From Castanea sativa (lineage: Eukaryota > Streptophyta > Magnoliopsida > Fagales > Fagaceae), in contig NC_134020.1 in NCBI RefSeq assembly GCF_040712315.1, forward strand, positions 36,944,751 to 37,008,750: 64,000 nucleotides of DNA. The letters are read 5' to 3'. Shown in pieces: positions 11,901 to 22,864 of the stretch. The notes beneath the pieces are model-generated. The model did not search any database. It was not told the DNA's origin and saw only the letters and a program-made list of their open reading frames with translations. The first letter of the stretch is position 1. Every line of letters begins with the position of its first letter. A program made the translations under genes and the position numbers.

Positions 11901-14900
11901 ATAAAAATCCACAAGATTCACAAGGCCCCAGCGATATTCTGTATATCTTTTGTCTTGTGTATATTAGGTAGCTTTGATCAACATTATCAAGTATAATACT
12001 TGTTTATCGGCAGGTACATGGTTGACAACAAATATCAAATTAGGTAAAGATATACAGAGAAGGAAGACTAAGTGATAAAGAAAAAAGGGAAGAACTTACC
12101 TATTTTGTCTTTGCAATTCAAATTTATATAAAATATTGACCTTTGGTCATTTATCTAGCTTCTGCTGAACATTATCCTATCCCAGTTGGACTTAAAGTTG
12201 CTTTCAACACAAAATCTGCTTTATAAAAAGTATTTTCATCCAAAGGTCCACTACATCATTTAAATGGCATATTGTTTGACTTAAAAAATACGTGTATTAA
12301 CAAGAGCAAATAGAGTTACTGCAATGCACTTCACCATTACCACTGTAATGCCATTTCCTCATCATATTTACAAAAAACTATTTCCGAATCCACTAAATCA
12401 TGTCATAGTCATGGTTTCTCTTTTCAGTTGTTCAAATTATGGTGACATTTATGCTTGTCTGATAATTCATATTATCCAAACTAGCAGGGAAAGTGAAGTC
12501 ATGCCCTATACCAAACATTGCAGTGGTAAAAGCACAACTACATCTCCATGTTGAGCAAGTTATTTCAGCTAACTTCACTTTTCCTGATCAAGACGGTGAA
12601 TACTAAGCTCATAAAGATATTTAATTTAACAGATAATGAATATGAAAAGGATAATATTAAAAGAAACACAAAAATTAACTTCTTGAGCACCCAAAAAATG
12701 ATACCATAAAGATTAAACAACTGATTCAAAAAATCAAAATATTACAGGCATTGGAGATTAATCATTCTTCAGCTCATATGAGAAAAAAGGACAAAATTAG
12801 CAAATAAATCACATACAGAGTGAAAATATCAATCACATTAATAATAATGATGAACGAAGATGATAATTATTATATCAATTTAACTGCTGTGAGATCAACA
12901 GTACCTTGACTTCATCATATAGCTTCTTCTCCCATGCATATAGCCTATCCAAGGTTGAGGCATGACTGCCTGAGGTCATGCAGAAATTAATGGGCTCATC
13001 TAAATCGTCTTTTGAGTTCGCACCCAACAGATTTCTGGATGAAGAGGAATGGGATGATGTTGTCCTATGCCAAGTCAAATACTTTATGGAATCTTGAGCA
13101 GGGCCTAAAAAAACATTTAAAAAATAAAATGATTAGCTGAATAATTGAGGTATGTAGATCAAGACTTACCTTAATTGAAGAGACAAAATAATATAATACC
13201 TTAATACATGTGGTTTATAAAGAACAAGATTCTACTTCATGCACAGAAAATTTGAACCATGCCTGACAGAGGTGTTTGAATTAAACTCTAGCCATATAGA
13301 GCTCTGAACCCTTTTATAGATAGCTACAATATATGTTTCAATGATATATAAAATCTAAATATATTGCAACCCTTACTTTTAAGACTAATAAAAAAAAATA
13401 CAATCTAAACATAAAAAGAGTATAAGAAAATCTTGGGATATTTTTTTATTGGTAAGTTACACATGCATAGGTTTTGAAGCTACAACCACACCCTTTACCT
13501 TGCTCTTACAAGAAGAAGAGGTGTCATTTGAGTTAGAGCTCAGTGGCAGAAAATATAAAGAAATATACCATTTAAAAGATAAAATAGGACACATAAACTA
13601 TAGGCAAATAAATTCAGCTTAGTTACTTTTGTAACTTGTCATATTCTTATGACGTATACAACTAAGTAAGGAAAACATTAAGGATTGTGGATGATAAATT
13701 TTGACAAATCCCTATTTTATCTATTTATATTGACTGGAAAGCATCCAATGTTCATCACCTTACAGCATATGGAGACAGTGGTCCACATAACTGTGAAAGT
13801 CAACATCAAAAGACAAATTACCTAGGCAGTCTCTTAAAACCTGGAGGTCTCGGAGTGGTAAAAGGGGGCAGAAATAGGGTCCCCAATGGTATGTTGACAT
13901 ACTAATTTTCAAATATAGTTGTAGTATTAGATTATGCTTTTTTTTTTTGATAATTAAGAAAATATTATTAACAAAAAAAATTACTTCATACAAGAAGAAT
14001 GAAGCAGCTAAAAAATATGTACAGAAAAAGAAAAAACAACACAAAGGGAATTATGCTAAGGTTATCAAGTTGATAAAATTTAATGTGTTAAGTAAATTTT
14101 CTGTGGGTGATGGTAATCAAATCTGTTTCTGCCATGACTGGTGGTGTGGGGATTCTAGTTTGAAGGATGTTTTTCCAAAATTATATCAAATTGCAGTTGA
14201 TAAGTACGTGTCAATTTCATCATTCTTGTGTGGCACACATAATTGGAATCCAAAAATTTGGGGAGGATAGGATGTGCTGGAAACCAAATAAGAAAAAGGG
14301 CTTTAAGGTCAATGATTATTACCGACTATTTGGTGGCACTAGTGATCAATATTTCCCTTGGAAAAGCATATGGAAGCCAAAGGTCCCTCCTAGAGTGGCT
14401 TTCTTTGTATAAATTGCAGCCTTGGGGAAAATTCTGATGATTGACAGTTTTAAGGAGGAGGGTATGGATTACAGATTGGTGTTATATGTGCAAATGTAAT
14501 GGTGAATCCGTTGATCACCTATATCTGCATTTCCTTATTGCTTCATATTTGTGGTCTACGGTATTGGGTTTGTTTGGAGTGTATTGGGTGATTTCAAAAT
14601 CTGTTGTTGAGTTACTACCTTGCTGGCAATGTCGGTTTGGTCGTCATTGGAATGGTTATATATGGATGGATATCCCCCATTGTTTGATGTGGTGCATTCG
14701 GAGGGAAATACATAGCAGGAGCTTTGAAGATACAGAGAGAACTACGCCTGATCTCAAGTTATTCTTTTTTACTTTATTGGACTGGTTATTTTCAGTTTTT
14801 GATTTGCTAGATTTATGTAATGTTTGTAGTTAATTGTTTGTCCCCGTATACTTGGGTGACTCTTATTTGATATCAATGACACGTTATTACTTAACAAAAA

Positions 14901-17900
14901 AAATTGGAATCAAGGCTTGTTATTGTTGTTGTTGTTGAGACACAGTTGGAATCCTCAACGTAATTGGTATCCTCATGATTAAGATTTGGAAGCCGGGGAA
15001 ATTTACTTTGAGCTTTTGTATTCCAACTTCTCTTCAAGGTTAGAGAAAGATCGAATATCCTAGACACCCTCAAAAGCAGGTAAATTTGATGTTTGCTATA
15101 ATTATAAGCCTTGAGGGGTCCGATAGGAGTTTCATTCCTTTGAAGGAGAATTTGGATTGTCTAAAAGTGATGTGGGAGCACAACCAAAATTATTTTCAAA
15201 TTTTCTTTATCTCGTAGGAGATTGGATTATTGATACTTTTATTTATAAATTCATATGGGGATTAGATTTGAGTTTAGATAGGGATTGGTTCCGAGATTAG
15301 TTTCAGCTTTCAGATAGGATTATCTTCTATTCCTAAAAGCTCTATAAAAGGATTCTAGATGGTTGCATTTTGAGACGATTGATTAATGAAATTTCAAATT
15401 ATAGATTTTCCAAATTGTTGGGTGCTGATTCCTGACACCTTAGGTGTTGATGCCTAAATTTTCTTGCTTGCTGTTGATTTCAGGTAACCTATAAATGCTG
15501 ATTCTTAGGGTTATCTTTTTAATTTTCTTGTTCTTTTACTTTCCTCTTGATTGTCCTGCATCACTAAGTCTCCAGAATCTATGCATGGACAGCAGTGATG
15601 AGTAGAATCTTGACAATAGACAATCTTCAAGAACAAAAATTAATGATTATTGATAGGTGTTGCAAGTGAAAGAAAAGCGGGGACTCAGATGACCATCTTT
15701 TACTTTATTGAATGGTGGCATGAGATATTTGGGCAAACGTCTATTTGGAATTGCTTGAGTTAAGCCAAAGACAGTGGCTCAGATGCTACACTGTTGGAAA
15801 GGGAGATTTCATCATCACAGACATTCTAAAGCTTCAATTATCCAAACCACTTCATCAAACAAAGAATGTCAAGATTATTGTATGAGTGAAGAGGATGTGA
15901 GTCAAAAGATAAGAGCAGAATGGATGAAGTAAGGAAGTGCATTAGGAGAATAATTCCTATTAAGTTAAAGGGAAAATTTTATAAGATTGGATGTTGGGAT
16001 TTGAAATGAGGAAATGAGTAAGCTTCAATACATTCATAAAATAAATATAGCTAAAATGAGTGTTAAAATGAGTAAGTAGAAATATAAGGAAAGATAGGAT
16101 TTGAAATGAGGAAATACGCTTAAAATAGTGCTGGCCCCCATTGATGAAAAGATGAGGGAGAGTCACTTGGAATGGTTTTATCATGTCCAAAGGAGAGAGA
16201 TTAATACATCAATGAGAAAAAGTGAATTGATTCAAGTTATTAAAAAAAAAATAAGGGTAGAAGAAGACCAAAATAATACTAATAAAAGAAGTAAAAAAAA
16301 GGATATGTCAATTAAGGAAATAACAAAGAATACAACTTCAAATAGAACAGAACAGCGGAAAAGAATACACGTGTCCAACCCTTACTAGTTTGTTGAGGGT
16401 CCATAGCTGACCCCAAATTTTTGGGACTAAGGCTTGGTTGTTGTTGTTGTTGTTGTTGTTGTTGTTGGATATTGACATTGCAGATTATTTATTCTTCAAA
16501 TTATATTTTAATTCAACATAGCATATCATGTGTAAAAGAGTCTCCCTAGAAAGAAAACAAAGTCTACTAATTCATTTGAGAATACTTTCCAGAAAATTAT
16601 TGTTCTTCATTTTCTTATTATTTTATCAAAAACCTTTCTTCATTTAGTCTTCATCTATATTTTCCACCTAATTTGCAAGTATTGGAATATGCGACAAGAT
16701 AAAGAAGAAGCCTGGAAGGACTTGTTCTTGTAGTCAATACTACAATACATGCATATTTCCCAGATTGAAGGGAACTTGAAATGTTTTTGCATGATCCTGA
16801 GTTTGTCAAACTGGTTATGGACAACTTACAAATTGAAGTAGCATGAGGTTCTACAGGTTGCAAATTATAGGATGCAATTACAGGACAGGTATCATTTCAA
16901 TTTATTGGTAGATTAACACAATTATATTATGGCATCTTTAAGATAGAAATTCCAGAATGTCCAATACAATCATAAATGAGTCTATGTATCATAACAGGCC
17001 AAAACATTTTTGAAACCAAGAACTCGTCCCATGCTGAACATCCTGGATTTTAGTGCCCAAGTTTGTTCAATCCCAAACATGATTTTTTGTTGTACCTCTA
17101 TGACATAAAAGAGTAAAGTAATCAGAAAGAAAAAAGACAAGTAGCCTACCTTCTTGAACTTGGCTTGGGTCCTCTCCACAAGAGAAACAGGCCTTCATGA
17201 ATGTAGATACCATTGACCCACCTCCTACAATAGAGGATTCTCTTGTTAAGACTTTTACCAATAGACATCAGGATAAGAAATCTCGAATAACTTCCTAGAG
17301 TCTTTTGCTAACATCAAAAAATCCTTTAAGCATTAGCAATAAGCCCCACTCATGCAGGACATATCTGCTGCATTACAGATTGGGCGCATGAATGTTACTG
17401 CATAAAAAAGCAGAGTATTGTCCTGCAGCCTTGATAGTGTATACAACTTTCTAACCAAATCATAGTAGCCAATATTCATGAGAGATCAAATGAGAAGGGA
17501 AAAAAACAATAGAGAGATCTTACTTTCTTTCCCTGGTAATATTGGACGGAAATGAAACTTATTTGCTTCAAGCATCCTTGGAACTTCTTTGCCAGACTCG
17601 GATGCTTTTATAAAGAGAAATTCAATATCTTTTATACTTGAATAGAAGTCCTTAGCCACAACCTTGTTCTCAATACAATCTTCTTTCAGTGGTGTTTTAT
17701 TTGTGTCGGTACAAAGCACAACAACCTTAGATGAGGTTCTCAATGGTGACAAAGAAGGGGAGTTGTCTTTCTCCCCATTCAAGAACTCAGTATCTGAAGC
17801 TTCATTTCCAGCAGAAGACGAACTAGGTGAAGCATTATCAGCAACATGATTTTGTGCCCTATTAAGATTTTCAAACCTTCGGACCAGTGTTTCCGTGGTA

Positions 17901-18625
17901 GGCTCATCACCAAATTCATCATCTGAATCCTGAGATTCTTCCCTCCCATTAAAAGACACCTTTTCCTCCTCATCTTCCATCTCAGAAACTCCCTCCTCTT
18001 CTCTGAACCGTCTTATATCATCAGCATTCTCCAACCCTTGGTTCATCCCCTTCTCATACTCATTATCATCTGAATGAAAGAGACCAAAATAATCCCATGC
18101 TGGAGTTTCTGGGGGGTGGGAAGAACCTTCAAATGAGGATGTTTCAGGTCTTTCAGTGGAATGAGGTGTGGTATTCTGCAGGGTAGTCGACGAGGTTACT
18201 GTTCCTATAACAGGTAAAGAAGGTTTTTCTTCAACCTTTTTGGACAAAGTACTCCTGAATCTCACATGATTCGCCTGAAATTGACTATGGTTTGGAGGAG
18301 AAGGAGATGGAGAGAAGGTTTCAGTTGCATCTACACGTTGGGAGGCAGATGGAGAAGAGAATGAGAACTGGGAAAGGGACTTCTCAGTTAAAGCAAGTGG
18401 TTCTGGTGTTGCATTGGTAGAAGTATACAAAGAAGATTCTATAGGAGCTTCAGGCTCAACAAATTTTCTAAGAGCAGTTCCTGTAGTTTTAAGGGATTGA
18501 ATATATGTAAGATGAGCAGCTGCTAGTGCACACCTGCCATCAAGTGCTTGCCTAACAAACTTCTTCCTTTCACGACATAGCTGCAGAGCCTTATCTTCCT
18601 CTATTTTAGAGCTTGATACCCCCAT
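8920..18625 (-). CDS. DUF630/DUF632 protein (NRG2/REL2-like)
   Basis: Five coding exons: 18625-17524, 17221-17150, 13104-12905, 11640-11417 and 9613-8920, giving 763 residues in frame. The start MGVSSSKIEEDKALQLCRER has Gly2 and basic residues, a likely N-myristoylation signal, and opens the DUF630 domain. A long acidic, Ser-rich linker follows. DUF632 starts near residue 325 (FYSSIKDIEFLFIKASESGK), passes through FMKACFSCGEDPSQVQ, YLTWHRTT and LDRLYAWEKKLYDEVK, then a helical region, and ends with WLYKC and a Lys/Arg patch. Relatives include Arabidopsis NRG2 (nitrate signalling) and rice REL2 (leaf shape); which role applies here is unknown. Introns 2 to 4 carry LINE and SINE remnants. The acceptor of exon 2 is ambiguous by 3 nt (TAG/GAG). 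Confidence 0.9.
10091..10180 (+). mobile_element. tRNA-derived SINE fragment, family B
   Basis: This lies in an intron of the DUF632 gene. It has the phrase TTCAAATGATACCTCCTTTC, CAAGGTGG, a pol III box-B-like stretch GGGTTCAAAACCC (10145-10157) and GGGTGTGTGTGAAACTTAAT. The same layout recurs at 10878 (+), 13441 (-), 31570 (-) and 32437 (+). A GA microsatellite follows at 10199-10221. Confidence 0.6.
10878..10980 (+). mobile_element. tRNA-derived SINE fragment, family B
   Basis: Second copy of the family: AACTCAAATGATACTTCCTC, GCAAGGTG, GAGTTCCAAACTC and AGGTGTGTGTTAGTGTGTAA. The box-B region is more diverged than in the 10.1-kb copy. It lies in the same intron. Confidence 0.55.
11145..11265 (+). 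mobile_element. RTE-type LINE 3'-end fragment
   Basis: The phrase CCAACCCCAATTATTTTGGA followed by TTAAGGCTTAGT (about 11212-11244) matches the 3' end of plant RTE LINEs, also seen at about 16410-16440 in this window (GACCCCAAATTTTTGGGACT). No coding part remains here. It lies in an intron of the DUF632 gene. Confidence 0.45.
13441..13552 (-). mobile_element. tRNA-derived SINE, family B, minus strand
   Basis: On the minus strand: GAGCTCTAACTCAAATGACA, CCTCTTCTTCTTGTAAGAGC, AAGGTAAAGGGTGTGG, TAGCTTCAAAACCTATGCAT, GTGTAACTTACCAATAAAAA. It ends in an A-rich tail, as expected for a SINE. Best-preserved relative: 31570-31695. Confidence 0.6.
13938..14040 (-). mobile_element. LINE 3'-end remnant, antisense
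   Basis: A T run followed by GATAATTAAGAAAATATTAT on the plus strand resembles the reverse complement of the 3' end of L1-like plant LINEs (...TTAATAATATTTTCTTAATT, ATC, poly-A). It abuts a LINE fragment of opposite orientation that starts near 14045. The boundary is not precise. Confidence 0.4.
14045..14901 (+). mobile_element. 5'-truncated L1-like LINE (RT zinc-binding domain)
   Basis: Broken reading frames encode the C-terminal part of a non-LTR retrotransposon ORF2: FSVGDGNQICFCHDWWCGDS, WKSIWKPKVPPRVAFF, then RRRVWITDWCYMCKCNGESV, DHLYLHF, a typical zf-RVT domain with W, C, C and H residues in order. Stops and frame changes separate the pieces, so it is inactive. It ends with an A run at 14894-14901. 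It sits in the large second intron (13105-17149) of the DUF632 gene, in the opposite orientation to that gene. A shorter relative lies in a SERRATE intron at 52.5 kb. Confidence 0.8.
15195..15480 (+). other. Possible LTR-like or promoter-like fragment
   Basis: The stretch has a TATA-like phrase (CTCTATAAAAGG at about 15350-15361) followed about 25 bp later by ATTTTGAGACGATTGATTAA. This spacing is reminiscent of an LTR R region. No second copy exists in the window, so the call is weak. Confidence 0.2.
15880..16466 (+). mobile_element. RTE-type LINE remnant with (TTG)n tail
   Basis: Broken frames read DVSQKIRAEWMK (about 15894-15930), PIKLKGKFYK-like text, then APIDEKMRESHLEWFYHVQR (16131-16190) and HVSNPY, all from the 3' part of an RTE-clade reverse transcriptase ORF. 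The end is GACCCCAAATTTTTGGGACT, AAGGCTTGG and a TTG repeat (about 16438-16466), the typical tail of this clade. There are many stops, so it is a fossil. It lies in the DUF632 gene's second intron. Confidence 0.75.
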
Positions 18626-20290
18626 TACGATTAGAGATCACACTTACCACGTAACCCAGAAATAGGCTTCTCCCTGGAAAATTATTCAATACCAAAAATT
18701 ATTAAAGAGACATCAAAAGTCACTCCTCTTGAGGCCATAACTTACTTATAAATAAACAAACAAACAAAAGCCATGTAGCAATAGATCAGTCTCCAACTTC
18801 TCTACAACTCAACATTGTTTAAAACATTTTATAGCACATGAAGTAGAGTTAAAAACATAGAATAACAATGTTTCTACCTACTCCACACCTTCCCTTTATG
18901 GCAAAAAAAGGTGAAAGATTATACAAAATTTCAAATCATAGTTTCCACCGTATTTTTCTACCAATCAATAGCCCAAGATCACACAAATTCTTTGATAAAA
19001 GACAGGTACAAGATGGAAATTTACCGCAAGAAAAGTAAAAGGCACAAATGAGACTCGTGCTTTCAAGAAACCGCTTCTAAATATAAAATTGGGGGAAGCA
19101 TATGAACAGCCAAAAGTTACAAGTCTTACATCAAATTTGTTATTATAAATAAACAAATGTCGCCAGATGAAACAGAAATGCATCGAATAGATCTGCTGAA
19201 GAAATGCATAACAATGTATTGGCACCATAACCACAACAAACAACAAAAAGAAGAAAAGCGGTCACACTTTAAAGTAATCAATTAAGAGCGAAAAAGCCAC
19301 AAGAAAAAGACTTGATTTTGTAAGCAATGTCTTTTCCCTATTTTCTTTCCAGAAACAAAACATAGGATGAATGTAAATGCCATAAGAGATCGTAATTCGG
19401 ACCAGGTTCTAGATCTCAACTTCAAACAAGAAAATCAATCCAGCCCCCCTTGAACCGCTCAAGTAAATGATAGGAATAGAATAATAAAAAGGGAATGTTC
19501 AGAATAGATAGCTTTAGTTTCATGCTAGAACATTATAGAAACCAACAAAATAGAGTAAAGGGAACCAACTCAAAAGTCACTAATCTCAAAAGCTCAGCCT
19601 ATAAAGAAGAAAACCCGAATAAAGGAAAGTGATGGAAGAACGGGAATCTTTACCTCTATGAAGAATAGAATATTCATAATTTAGTCCTAAAAAGCATAAC
19701 TTTATAACTGTACCAAGATAAAGTTATTTAAAACACAAAATTTCCAGAAAATTCATGAACTGCTACTCTATTTAGCTTGAAATTAATTCCCAAGTCAATA
19801 CCCATAATCTAGAAAACTCTATTTGTGCTTGTTTAAACTAAACAAACAAAGAGAAAACGGAAAACCCACCAGAGGTTAATAACTAATAACACTCATAAAG
19901 AATAAACCCAGTTCACTAAAAACAAGAATTGCATAAAAACAGATCAAAATTCACATAAAGCAATATCAAAAATCAGAGCTTGAGCAGTTGAACATGCACA
20001 ATAAAGCAAAGAAGTTTGTGTTGATTGAACAGAAAGCAGACAACAACCAAGATTAGATTAGAAACCAAAGCAATTCAATTCAATCAAAACCAACCAAAAC
20101 CAAAATCCAATACAAAAAACAGCATGTAGAAGCAAAAGATAAGAGAAATTGTGGGACTTGATGTACCTGAGGAGGTGAATTGAAGTCAATCAAAATCGGT
20201 ATAGTACTGTAAGAACTTGGATTTCAGAGAAAACCCATATGCAGAGATGTGTCTATGAGTTTGTGAGAGAGAGAGAAAGAAAGGTAGACA
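18626..20290 (-). promoter_or_regulatory. 5'UTR with a probable intron, DUF632 gene
   Basis: No other coding sequence is seen here. On the minus strand a donor CTCAG|GTACATC at about 20162-20172 and an acceptor TTTTCCAG|GGAGAAG near 18670-18677 would remove an intron of about 1.5 kb, leaving a leader exon at about 20172-20280 that is rich in CT. The region between is AT-rich with A runs. This is inference from splice consensus and the distance to the ATG at 18625. Confidence 0.4.
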
Positions 20291-20450
20291 GAATTTGCGA
20301 ATCTATTGTGATGGACCCATGGGCTATGGCTGTTTCCATGCAAAAAAGGCACATAGAAATAAAGATAGAAAGAAAAGACACGAATCTATACTCTATAGTG
20401 ATGGACCCATGGGCACGTCTTACATCATTAACATATAAGACATGCACTGT
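20290..20450. repeat. Short duplicated phrase upstream of the DUF632 gene
   Basis: The phrase TATTGTGATGGACCCATGGG at about 20304 recurs as TATAGTGATGGACCCATGGG at about 20395, roughly 91 bp apart. It may be part of the promoter of the DUF632 gene; no function is assigned. Confidence 0.5.
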
Positions 20451-20788
20451 GGAACCCACTTCCCAACCCAACTTTGCTAAAGTTTCCAGTTATACACTTT
20501 CTTACTCAGAAAGTAGTAGCACGTGAGTCTTACTCGCTTTCCTTTTAGAGGGGTAAAAAGTTTAAAAAAAAAAAAAAAACAATAAATTAATGACATTAAA
20601 TTTTTGGAATAAATTATAATTACTGCATAATAAAAATAATTTTAATGGGATCTAATAGATTTCTGTTAACTTGTGTCCTAAAGATTAAAGAGTGCAAGTT
20701 AAAGTGTAGTTAATATTTTATTAATTGATATTTTATATGCTTTTCAAAAAATTAAAGTCAGGTTATGCACAAATATAAAATAAAAAGA

Positions 20789-20950
20789 TGTGGGTTCCAG
20801 TTAGTTTAATTGGTAAAATTTCTGATGGTTGAATAAGAGATCTAGAATTCAATTCCCGCCTACACCAAAAATCGATTGGTGTCTTGGTCTGATGTAAAGA
20901 ACTATCATTAAGAACGGATGTCATAGGTTGAAATTCTCAAAAACAAAATA
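20789..20950 (+). mobile_element. tRNA-derived SINE, family A
   Basis: The head has a box-A-like TTAGTTTAATTGGTAAAATT, then GATGGTTGAATAAGAGATCT and a box-B-like GAATTCAATTCCC. The body continues with ACACCAAAAATCGATTGGTG, TGTAAAGAACTATCATTAAG, a GGATGTCATAGGTTGAAATT signature, and an A-rich tail. Copies lie at 44578-44735 and 61760-61930. Confidence 0.7.
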
Positions 20951-21766
20951 AAATAAATAGATAACATAATCATTGCGCTTATAATTTTTTTTTTTTTTTG
21001 GGAGAAAACTGATAACTTAATTAATAAATTTAGTCATTATCGGCTAGAAGTTAAGCATTAAGGTGGACAAGAAAATTTTACATCCGAGATTAAATGGACA
21101 ATTAAGGTAAAGAAATCATCTTCACTTTTTAAACTTTGTGATGTAAACTAATGAATTATTAATGAGTTTAATTTTGGACTCAACAAACAAATATGTGTGG
21201 ACACCTATTAACAAGATCATACAACAATAAATTATGAAAAAGTCATAAAAAAATTATTATTGTACTAACTCTATTAAATGTATAAGAAAACAAAAGTAGT
21301 TGTCTGGACTTGTAAATCTAGTAGACTATACTAGTAAAATACTGACACTAGCTACATTTTTAACCGTGCATATGGAGCTGGATTTGGAAGTATTTGGATC
21401 TGGAGAACAGAAAAGAATGACTTGTTTAAGGAATGAAGGTCATTAACGGCTTGTTGGTAGTGACAAATAATATATATATAATAAAAAAGGATTAGAATAT
21501 TTTCTTATCTTTTTAATCAACTTTTTGCTTGGCGGTGAGGAAAGAAGTATTGGCATTAAACAAACACAAGGCTGAAAGAGAGCCGAGGTGGATCACAACT
21601 TTTAGGAGAATCCTTTAGCTTTCTCTCTAAAGCATCCTTTTTCATTATAGATTAGTTTAAACTTTAAAGTTTAAAGTTTAAAGTAGTAATTCGTGGACAG
21701 AATCAAATTGGAATATTGTCAAACAAGGTCAATAGAAAGGAGTTTTTACTTCTCATTTTCTTTTTA
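20951..21766. other. Intergenic, AT-rich
   Basis: No gene, RNA or clear element recognised. It includes T runs and a short triplicated TTTAAAGTTTAAAGTTTAAA motif at about 21661-21682. Confidence 0.35.
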
Positions 21767-22864
21767 GGATAAAATACTATTATTGTTCTTAAACTTTATT
21801 AAAAATTTATTTTTCGTCCTTAAATTTTAAAAAAGGAAAATTCATCCTTAAATTTTGTAAAGAGTTTTTTGAATAGTATAGAGACAAAGTTAAGGATGAA
21901 AAAAAAAATTCAATAGTTTAGGGATGAAAAACAAATTTTAGCATAAGTTTAAGGATGTAAATGCACAATTATACCCGGACCCAAAAACAAGTGATGGGCT
22001 CAAGCCCAATGAGCTTTATACAATAAAATTTGTAAAGTATGGGTTTGAAACTTAGATTTGGGATGTTGAAAGTTGATTAACAGGCTAAAGTGTCACAATC
22101 TATGCAAATGATAAGTAAATATGACAAAGAAACCTCATCGGATGTAAGCCGATGACGAGTTGTATAGTACTTCTCTTTCTATGCCAAAGATTACAATTCT
22201 TAGTTCTTTTTTTAAGCTCAGAAGCAGGTCCCCCTTCTTTCCTCTCTCGTCTTTTTATATACTTCTTCTTCCCTTTTTCATCCACGTGTCATGCAAACCT
22301 TCCCCTTAAATACTTGTCCCATCTACCACCTTCTTGAAGTCTTCAAATAATAGCATGAATGTTGAATTCTACTATTCAGATATCATTTCTCCATTAATGC
22401 GGCCAGGGAGGTAGATGCAGGGCCTTTAATGTGGTAATAGCAGTTTTTTCCTCAGATATTTCTCACACGTTCTTGCTTCTAAAGGATGCTTAGATCACAC
22501 TTTTACCCACCAGTTCTTCCAAAATTCTGCCTCCAATCCGTCTAGCAAGTCCCAGGGCCATTGCTGGGTCTGTCCGAGGATATACTCCTCCTCGAACAAC
22601 TCCTCGGACCACTATAGTGCTGACTGACCTGTGGGCCTATGGACCCTGACCAAACAGACTTGTATTAACCAATCAGACCCAAAACTCAAACGTTTGTTCG
22701 AACATTTTTTACATTCCACAAAGGACATAAATAAAACATTTTCAATAGTTTAAAGACAAAATATGAACTTTTCAATAGTTTAGGGACAAAAAATGAACTT
22801 CTTAAAATTTAAAGATGAAAAACAAACTTTTAGTAAAATTTAGGGACCAAAATAGTATTTTACC
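21767..22864. mobile_element. Mutator-like element with long inverted repeats
   Basis: The left end GGATAAAATACTATTATTGT with CTTAAACTTT is mirrored by the reverse complement of the right end (GGTAAAATACTATTTTGGTC, CCTAAATTTTACTAAAAG). The internal text repeats phrases such as AATAGTTTAGGGA(T/C)(G/A)AAAA several times. This matches the long-TIR, non-autonomous MULE type common in plants. The middle (about 22055-22690) holds an unrelated LTR-like insert. Confidence 0.65.
22055..22690 (-). mobile_element. Probable solo LTR nested in the MULE-like element
   Basis: On the minus strand there is a TATA-like box (AGTATATAAAAAGACG at about 22252-22268) with a CT/GA-rich leader, downstream of a GC-richer part containing CCGAGGAGTTGTTCGAGGAG (about 22580-22610). 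Base composition differs from the flanking element. No internal gag-pol and no second LTR are present. Ends are not resolved. Confidence 0.4.

Noticed and set aside
12324..12554. Small open frame in a DUF632 intron
   Set aside because: No similarity to a known domain and antisense to the gene; chance opening in AT-rich DNA.
22100..22337. Two overlapping small open frames on opposite strands
   Set aside because: They lie in the LTR-like core and have Lys- or Phe-rich low-complexity translations.
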